A stretch of DNA of 6,321 bases from the NCBI GenBank assembly GCA_003541675.1, contig DPMC01000140.1:1-6321 (forward strand), given 5' to 3'. The notes under the pieces are model-generated. The model was given only the letters and a program-made list of their open reading frames with translations, had not been told where the DNA came from and did no database searches. The translations under genes and the position numbers were made by a program. Positions 1-4,497 of this stretch are shown here, piece after piece (within the stretch, counting starts at the first letter, position 1; each line of letters starts with the position of its first letter). This stretch comes from Acidimicrobiaceae bacterium (GTDB lineage Bacteria; Actinomycetota; Acidimicrobiia; Acidimicrobiales; MedAcidi-G1).

Positions 1-1040
1 GACGACGAGGTGAGTCCGAGGCCGGCCACCACGCCGGCGGCCACCATCCACAGGTGACGGCGTCTCCCACTGCGCCCGTAGGCCGACCCGTGGTGCCAGA
101 GGGTGGGTACGACGAGCAGCAGGAAGACCGCCTTGCCCTGCCAGGACCTGCCGGCGAAGAAGTTGCCGAACGAACCGTGGACGGCTCCGTCCAGCACCAG
201 AAAGGCGGTACCGGCCCACGTGGCGGCCGCCGCGGACCTCGAACCAAGACCCCGTAGAAGCCGCCAGGTGGCCAGTACGGCCAGGGCGGCCACCAGCGGG
301 CCGAACCCCAGATGGGTCAACCCGACCGCCGAGACCCGACCGGCGGCCGCTGCGCTTCCCAGCAGGGCTTCGACCGAGGTGGCCAACGCGGCGGGTCGCT
401 CAACGGGCAACACGTCATCGCTGAAGATGGTGTCGCGGTCTGGAAAGGCCCCGTCGTGGGCGGCCACCCAGGCTGAACGGTTGACTACGAACACGTCGTC
501 CTGATCGGGCCGGACCATGGTCAACGACAGCAGGGCAGCCAGGGCGGCCAGCAGCAGGACCGACAGGGCGGCGGTTCGCGACGTGCGGTACAGGACTGCC
601 CGGGCCGTCGTGGCGGCCGTCGGACCGGCCGCCCGTATGGCCCGGACCGCTACGCCCAGTGCCCCTAGGAGGCCCAACCAGACCACCGGCCACCAGAGAC
701 CGTCCACGTCGACCACGGCCAGCAGGCCGGCCGCGGCCAAGCCCGGAAGTAGCGGCCAGCGCGACAGGCGACCCGCGGAGCCCGGCCCGGCGGGTAAAGC
801 CCACCCGTCTCCCCGACCAGCCACCTGTCCGGCATGCGGTCGATTCCCGGATGCCCGGGCGGCGGCGCCCACCGCAGCCAGCACCAGCACCAGCAGCCAC
901 GCGCCGAAGGTCGCGTCGCGCCCCACCCCGGTCAGGCGGCCCAGGTGGAAGAGCACCGTCCAGACGGCCAGGGCCATCATCACCAGATCGAGGGTCCGGT
1001 CGGCCCGGCGGGCAATGGTGTCGCCGACGTCGACGTGCAC
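1..1040 (-). CDS. Polytopic membrane protein, 3'-truncated by window edge
   Basis: Translating the minus strand from the GTG at 1040 gives 346 codons open to the left edge. It starts 2 nt after the rmlD TGA, with a weak AGGG (1049-1052) 8 nt upstream. It begins HVDVGDTIARRADRTLDLVMMALAVW. Hydrophobic segments fall at about residues 17-33, 46-62, 97-112, 115-134, 156-175, 246-264, 271-287, 303-315 and 330-346, with Arg-rich loops between. A hydrophilic loop after the fifth segment carries PDQDDVFVVNRSAW (178-191), and HGSFGNFFAGRSWQGKAVF lies at 288-306. The architecture and acidic loop recall polytopic glycosyltransferases of the GT-C type or uncharacterised families such as DUF6077; I hold the family name only tentatively. 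Its operon place after rmlD suggests a role in a rhamnose-containing surface glycan. Leu82 is encoded by TTA (795-797), the only TTA codon I noticed in these genes. Confidence 0.85.
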   Translation of the reverse strand, partial: MHVDVGDTIARRADRTLDLVMMALAVWTVLFHLGRLTGVGRDATFGAWLLVLVLAAVGAAARASGNRPHAGQVAGRGDGWALPAGPGSAGRLSRWPLLPGLAAAGLLAVVDVDGLWWPVVWLGLLGALGVAVRAIRAAGPTAATTARAVLYRTSRTAALSVLLLAALAALLSLTMVRPDQDDVFVVNRSAWVAAHDGAFPDRDTIFSDDVLPVERPAALATSVEALLGSAAAAGRVSAVGLTHLGFGPLVAALAVLATWRLLRGLGSRSAAAATWAGTAFLVLDGAVHGSFGNFFAGRSWQGKAVFLLLVVPTLWHHGSAYGRSGRRRHLWMVAAGVVAGLGLTSS

Positions 1041-1042
1041 GG

Positions 1043-1897
1043 TCAGGACCCTGCCCCGGCGACCAGTTCGGCCACCGCGTCGAGGTGGTGGCGAAGGCCC
1101 AGGTGGCCCATCGACCGGAGCACCCCGTTGTCCAGCGCCGAGAACTCAGGTCGGGGGGCCGGCGACGTGCCGTCCAGCCCCGGGTCAGATCGGGCCTCGA
1201 TCCGGTCGGGATCGCGACCGGTGGCCACGGCCACGTGCCGGGCGAACTCGAACCACGTGGTTACGCCACTGTTGGTGGCGTGCACCGTCCCGGCTACCCG
1301 CTGGTCCACCAGGTCGACGATCACCGGGACCAGGTCGGCCACGAAGGTCGGGCAGGCCCGGCGCTGGTCGCCCATCTGGATCGTCCCGTCGCCAGCCAAC
1401 GCGTCCAGGAGGTACTCCACCATTCCGGAGGCGTCAGCGGGTTGCAGCCAACTAGTCCGTACCACGGTGGCGTCCGGGCCGGCCGCCAACTCGCCGGCCA
1501 GTTTGGACGCCCCGTAGATGCTCAACGGGCCCGTCGGGTGGTCCTCGGGGTAGGGCTCGGTCGCCCGTCCGTCGAACACGAAGTCGGTGGAGATCTGGAC
1601 CAGGTGGGCTCCCACCGTCTCGGCGGCCTCCCGAAGGTGGCCCACCGCCCCGCAGTTGATGCGTCGGGCCCGGTCGGCGTCGCCCTCGCAACCGTCGACG
1701 TCGGTCCACGCCGCACAGTTCACGATCACCGTCGGCCGGTGGGTCCGCACGGCGGCGTGCACGGCCTCCCGATCAGCCACGTCGAGGGCCGGCCGGTCAA
1801 GGCCCACGACCGGCTCGGCGCCCGACCCCCGGTCGGTGAATCCGGCGACCATGGCTCGCCCAAGGCGACCACCGGAGCCGGTCACCAGAACGGTCAC
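1043..1897 (-). CDS. rfbD: dTDP-4-dehydrorhamnose reductase (RmlD)
   Basis: NAD(P)H-dependent reduction of dTDP-4-keto-L-rhamnose to dTDP-L-rhamnose, the last pathway step; cytoplasmic SDR-fold protein. 284 aa from GTG 1897, the normal family length. Seen: the cofactor loop GSGGRLG (7-13), VNCAAWTDVDGCE (59-71, matching the family's NAAAYTxVDxAE), ISTDFVFDG (102-110) with T105, YGASKLAGE (128-136) with Y128 and K132, RTSWL (147-151), and GTVHATNSGVTTWFEFA (203-219). The usual DQxGxPT motif reads DQRRACPT at 177-184, apparently one residue longer. The start was chosen because the GTG overlaps the rmlB stop as GTGA, has a purine-rich site 6 nt upstream, and puts VLVTG right at the N-terminus; starting at 1948 would add 17 residues. 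It is followed after 2 nt by the membrane-protein gene. Confidence 0.94.
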   Translation of the reverse strand: MTVLVTGSGGRLGRAMVAGFTDRGSGAEPVVGLDRPALDVADREAVHAAVRTHRPTVIVNCAAWTDVDGCEGDADRARRINCGAVGHLREAAETVGAHLVQISTDFVFDGRATEPYPEDHPTGPLSIYGASKLAGELAAGPDATVVRTSWLQPADASGMVEYLLDALAGDGTIQMGDQRRACPTFVADLVPVIVDLVDQRVAGTVHATNSGVTTWFEFARHVAVATGRDPDRIEARSDPGLDGTSPAPRPEFSALDNGVLRSMGHLGLRHHLDAVAELVAGAGS

Positions 1898-2853
1898 CGG
1901 GCATCCCCCAGCAGGGGCTCCCACCAGTCCTGATGGTCGCGGTACCACGCCACGGTCTCGGCCAGGCCCTCGTCGAGGCTACGCGTCGGAGCCCAACCGA
2001 GGCTGCGGATCCGGGTGGTGTCCACCGAGTAGCGGCGGTCGTGCCCGGGACGGTCGGCCACGTACTGGACGGCCGACTCGTCGGCCCCGCATAGGTCCAG
2101 GAGCCGACGGGTCAGGTTCAGGTTGTCGACCTCGGCGCCCGCCCCCACGTTGTAGACGGTGCCGACCTCGCCGTCGGTTAGCACCCGCTCCAGAGCGGCA
2201 CAGTTGTCGTCCACGTGACACCAGTCGCGGACGTTGCCTCCGTCGCCGTACAGCGGGACCCGGCCGCCACGCAGTAGGCGGGTCACGAACAACGGGATGA
2301 CCTTCTCCGGAAACTGGAAGCGCCCGTAGTTGTTCGACGACCGGGTCACCACGACGGGAAGCCCGAACGTCTCGTGGTACGAGAGGGCGATCAGGTCCGC
2401 GGAGGCCTTCGATGCCGAATAGGGCGAACTGGGGGCCAACGGATCCCCTTCGACGAACGAACCCTCCCCGATGGAGCCGTACACCTCGTCGGTTGACACG
2501 TGGAGCACCCGCCCGACGCCGACCTCCATGGCCACCCGGCACACGGTTGCCGTGCCGCCGCAGTTGGTGGTGACGAACCGGTCCGGGTCGACCAGCGACC
2601 GGTCCACGTGGCTTTCCGCCGCGAAGTGGACTACCGCGTCGTGGCCCGGCATGACCATCGACAGGGTCGAGGCGTCACACACGTCGGCGTGGACGAACCG
2701 GTAGCCGGACCGACCGTCCAGGCCCGCCAGATTGGCCGGGTTGCCGGCATAGGTGAGGGCGTCGTAGACGGTCACCTCGTCGCCCCGGGCCACGGCCCGG
2801 TGGACGAAGTTGGCACCGATGAATCCGGCGCCCCCGGTCACCAGGAGGCGCAC
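1894..2853 (-). CDS. rfbB: dTDP-glucose 4,6-dehydratase (RmlB)
   Basis: Converts dTDP-glucose to dTDP-4-keto-6-deoxyglucose using bound NAD+, the second step of the pathway; cytoplasmic extended short-chain dehydrogenase/reductase. 319 aa from the GTG at 2853, close to the usual 320-360. Seen: the Rossmann motif GGAGFIG (7-13), NLAGL (41-45), AAESHVDRS (78-86), STDEVYG (120-126) with the catalytic Thr-Asp-Glu at 121-123, PYSASK with Y145 and K149 of the YxxxK pair, RSSNNYG and FPEKVIPLF (171-189), DWCHVDDNC (210-218), and DRPGHDRRYSVD (267-278). All key residues are present. The start leaves one nucleotide after the rmlC stop (TGA-G-GTG) and gives the standard N-terminus. The 3' end overlaps rmlD by 4 nt (GTGA). 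Confidence is very high because the DEVYG and PGHDRRY motifs separate it from other sugar epimerases and dehydratases. Confidence 0.97.
   Translation of the reverse strand: MRLLVTGGAGFIGANFVHRAVARGDEVTVYDALTYAGNPANLAGLDGRSGYRFVHADVCDASTLSMVMPGHDAVVHFAAESHVDRSLVDPDRFVTTNCGGTATVCRVAMEVGVGRVLHVSTDEVYGSIGEGSFVEGDPLAPSSPYSASKASADLIALSYHETFGLPVVVTRSSNNYGRFQFPEKVIPLFVTRLLRGGRVPLYGDGGNVRDWCHVDDNCAALERVLTDGEVGTVYNVGAGAEVDNLNLTRRLLDLCGADESAVQYVADRPGHDRRYSVDTTRIRSLGWAPTRSLDEGLAETVAWYRDHQDWWEPLLGDAR
1904..1909 (-). promoter_or_regulatory. Probable ribosome binding site for rmlD
   Basis: Minus-strand GGGGGA ends 6 nt before the GTG at 1897 and lies within the last codons of rmlB. It is purine-rich and partly complementary to the 16S rRNA tail, and supports the GTGA-overlap start rather than the upstream in-frame start at 1948. 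Confidence 0.45.
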
Positions 2854-2854
2854 C

Positions 2855-3412
2855 TCAGCGCTCCACGTAGACGGGTCGCCGGTCGTCGGAAAGATCGTCC
2901 CGGTTCGGGTTGGCCCGGTCGCGCGCCGACAACACCGGGTCGGCCACCGCCCAGTCGGCACCGACGTCCGGGTCGTCCCACGCCACCCCCAGCTCGTCGT
3001 CCGGGTCGTAGGTGCCGTCCACCAGGTACGTGAGGGTCAGGTCGGTGAGCGCCGCGAACCCGTGAGCCACCCCGGGCGGGATGTACAGGCCACGATGGCG
3101 GTCCGGACCGTCGCCCCCGAGGTTCATCTCGACGGTGGCGCCGTCGGTGGGCGATCCGACCCGCAGGTCGTGAAGCACGACGCGGGCCGTCCCCCCGACC
3201 ACCACCCAGTAGTCCGCCTGGCGGCGGTGGTAGTGCAACCCGACGAGGGAACCGGCCACCCGGTCGGCCCGGTTGCCCTGCACCATGGGTGCCACGTCAC
3301 CCAGCCACTCCTGACGCCACGTTTCGACAAATGAGCCCCGGTCGTCGACGTGGACCACCGGGTCGACGACCAGCACCCCGTCGATGGCTGTCACAGCCCT
3401 CACCTCAGCCAC
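2855..3412 (-). CDS. rfbC: dTDP-4-dehydrorhamnose 3,5-epimerase family protein (RmlC), divergent
   Basis: Cupin-fold enzyme expected to epimerise C3 and C5 of dTDP-4-keto-6-deoxyglucose, cytoplasmic. 185 aa, the usual family length. Seen: GVLVVDP (12-18), DDRGSFVETW (23-32), the histidine motif VGLHYH with H60, YIPPGVAHGF (110-119), TYLVDGTYDPDDELGVAWDDPDVGADW (about 128-154), and LSARD with D165. H60 and D165 fit the catalytic His/Asp pair and Y135 or a nearby Tyr the conserved acid. Odd: the family's LRGLHYQ is LVGLHYH here, so the substrate-binding Arg is Val57, and the Lys of the usual QGK segment is replaced in RRQADYW. This looks like a divergent subgroup rather than a broken gene, since the frame is intact and sits between rmlA and rmlB. 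The start is GTG 3412 on its GGAGG; GTG 3403 is the alternative and would give TGA-G-GTG, the same geometry as at rmlB. Confidence 0.86.
   Translation of the reverse strand: MAEVRAVTAIDGVLVVDPVVHVDDRGSFVETWRQEWLGDVAPMVQGNRADRVAGSLVGLHYHRRQADYWVVVGGTARVVLHDLRVGSPTDGATVEMNLGGDGPDRHRGLYIPPGVAHGFAALTDLTLTYLVDGTYDPDDELGVAWDDPDVGADWAVADPVLSARDRANPNRDDLSDDRRPVYVER
2861..2864 (-). promoter_or_regulatory. Ribosome binding site deciding the rmlB start
   Basis: Minus-strand GGAG, within the last codons of rmlC, sits 7 nt upstream of the GTG at 2853. It supports that start over the upstream in-frame start at 2961, which would add 36 residues unlike the family, read through rmlC in another frame. Confidence 0.6.
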
Positions 3413-4451
3413 CGGTGCCCCCCTCCGAACTCCGGGCGTCGACCACCGAATGGTCGCCGAGCAGCACCGACAGGTCTACCCGGTCGCCGCGAGACCCCGT
3501 CACCTCGGCTGACCGGCCCAGGACCGAGCCGGTCAGCCGGTTGAGGTCCGACACCACGGCCCCGTCCATGAGCACCGAGTGCTCCACGGTCGAACCCTCG
3601 ATGGCGCAGCGGGCGCCCACGGCCACGTAGGGGCCGACCGTGCTGCCACTGATCCGGGCACCGGCAGCCACCACCACCGGACCCACCAGGGTGGAGTCCA
3701 CTACCTCGGCGTCGCCGTCGACCGCCACCCGGTCGCCGCCCAGCCGGTCCAGCACCAGACGGTTGCACTCCAACAAGGGGTCCTTCTTGCCGGTGTCGAT
3801 CCACCAGCCCTCCAGCACCCGGTGCTCCACCACTTCGCCGGCGTCGAGCAGCCACTGGATGGCATCGGTGATCTCCAGCTCCCCCCGCGCCGACGGCTCG
3901 ATGGCCCGCACCGCCTCGTGAATTCGGGAGCCGAACAGGTACACGCCGACCAGGGCCAGGTCGGACGCCGGCTCCTCGGGCTTCTCGGCCAACCCGACGA
4001 TCGTCCCGTCGGGCGCCACGTCGGCCACCCCGAACGCCGACGGGTCGTCGACCCGGGCTAGAAGCAGCCGAGCGGCCGTCGAACCGTCGAACCCGTCGAC
4101 CACCCCGTCGAGGGAGTCCTCGAACATGTTGTCACCCAGGTACATGGCGAACGGCTCGTCGCCCAGAAAGGGGCCGGCGACGACCACGGCGTGGGCGAGG
4201 CCAAGGGGCCGATCCTGGGCGATGTAGGTCACCTTCGCTCCCCATCTGCTGCCGTCACCGATGCTGGCCATCACCTCGGCGGCGGTGTCGCCCACCACGA
4301 TCCCGATGTCGGTGATCCCCACCCCCACCAGGTCGGCCACCACGTAGTGCAGGATCGGAACATTGGCAATGGGGACCAGTTGCTTGGCGCTGGTGTGGGT
4401 CAGCGGACGTAGACGCCGTCCACTCCCCCCGGCCAGGATCAGTCCCTTCAC
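3405..4451 (-). CDS. rfbA: Glucose-1-phosphate thymidylyltransferase, long form (RmlA)
   Basis: Makes dTDP-glucose and pyrophosphate from dTTP and glucose-1-phosphate, the first step to dTDP-L-rhamnose, in the cytoplasm. 348 aa. The N-terminal nucleotidyltransferase domain (about 1-235) starts with the signature LILAGGSGRRLRPLT (4-18), followed by AKQLVPIANVPILHY (22-36), GLAHAV (84-89), YLGDN with the metal-binding Asp at 107, AEKP with K157, and EGWWIDTGKKDPLLE (214-228). Residues about 245-340 are rich in V, G and S with hexapeptide-like spacing, fitting the left-handed beta-helix that separates the long RmlA/StrD-like form from the roughly 290-residue short form. The start is GTG at 4451, set by the invariant N-terminus, with no Shine-Dalgarno sequence upstream. 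It is the first gene of the operon and overlaps rmlC by 8 nt. The long form occurs in primary rhamnose and in antibiotic-sugar pathways; a full rml set next door favours the former. Confidence 0.95.
   Translation of the reverse strand: MKGLILAGGSGRRLRPLTHTSAKQLVPIANVPILHYVVADLVGVGITDIGIVVGDTAAEVMASIGDGSRWGAKVTYIAQDRPLGLAHAVVVAGPFLGDEPFAMYLGDNMFEDSLDGVVDGFDGSTAARLLLARVDDPSAFGVADVAPDGTIVGLAEKPEEPASDLALVGVYLFGSRIHEAVRAIEPSARGELEITDAIQWLLDAGEVVEHRVLEGWWIDTGKKDPLLECNRLVLDRLGGDRVAVDGDAEVVDSTLVGPVVVAAGARISGSTVGPYVAVGARCAIEGSTVEHSVLMDGAVVSDLNRLTGSVLGRSAEVTGSRGDRVDLSVLLGDHSVVDARSSEGGTGG
3422..3426 (-). promoter_or_regulatory. Shine-Dalgarno sequence deciding the rmlC start
   Basis: Minus-strand GGAGG (within GGAGGGGGG) lies inside the end of rmlA and is 9 nt upstream of the GTG at 3412. 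The alternative in-frame GTG at 3403 would be 18 nt away, too far. This favours the 3412 start and an 8-nt overlap with rmlA. Confidence 0.6.
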
Positions 4452-4458
4452 CGCGACG

Positions 4459-4464
4459 AGGGTA
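4459..4464 (-). promoter_or_regulatory. Candidate -10 element for leaderless rmlA
   Basis: On the minus strand TACCCT matches the actinobacterial -10 pattern TANNNT and lies exactly 7 nt before the rmlA GTG. That is the spacing expected if transcription starts on the G of the start codon. No Shine-Dalgarno sequence lies between the element and the GTG (CGTCGCG). A short six-base pattern is weak evidence alone; the combination of position and missing ribosome site is what supports it. No convincing -35 was identified. Confidence 0.35.
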
Positions 4465-4467
4465 TCG

Positions 4468-4486
4468 GGAGGCCCACGGGGCCTCC
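4468..4486 (-). terminator. Perfect 8-bp GC hairpin between the wall gene and rmlA
   Basis: GGAGGCCC (4468-4475), loop ACG (4476-4478), GGGCCTCC (4479-4486) forms a perfect 8-bp stem with a 3-nt loop. It starts 11 nt after the wall-protein stop codon and ends 16 nt before the rmlA GTG. No T-tract follows on the minus strand, so it is not a canonical intrinsic terminator. It could be a U-less actinobacterial terminator, a 3'-end stabilising hairpin, or an attenuator. In such a GC-rich genome some chance hairpins are expected, but a perfect one filling a 46-nt spacer is notable. Confidence 0.45.
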
Positions 4487-4497
4487 GGGCGCCTCGA

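Noticed and set aside
415..900. Minus-strand open frame of 161 codons
   Set aside because: Gly/Arg-rich product in a different frame from the convincing membrane protein read from 1040; it is a shadow.
659..1933. Long plus-strand open frame (424 codons)
   Set aside because: It lies antisense to rmlD and the membrane gene, its product is Arg/Gly/Pro/His-rich with no motif, and high GC content makes long antisense frames common.
1898..1948. Upstream in-frame extension of rmlD by 17 residues
   Set aside because: The extension overlaps the end of rmlB and precedes the standard TVLVTG start; the GTGA overlap at 1894-1897 is a typical coupled start.
2854..2961. Upstream in-frame extension of rmlB by 36 residues
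   Set aside because: It would overlap the end of rmlC, has no family similarity, and the GTG at 2853 has GGAG at 7 nt and gives the canonical N-terminus.
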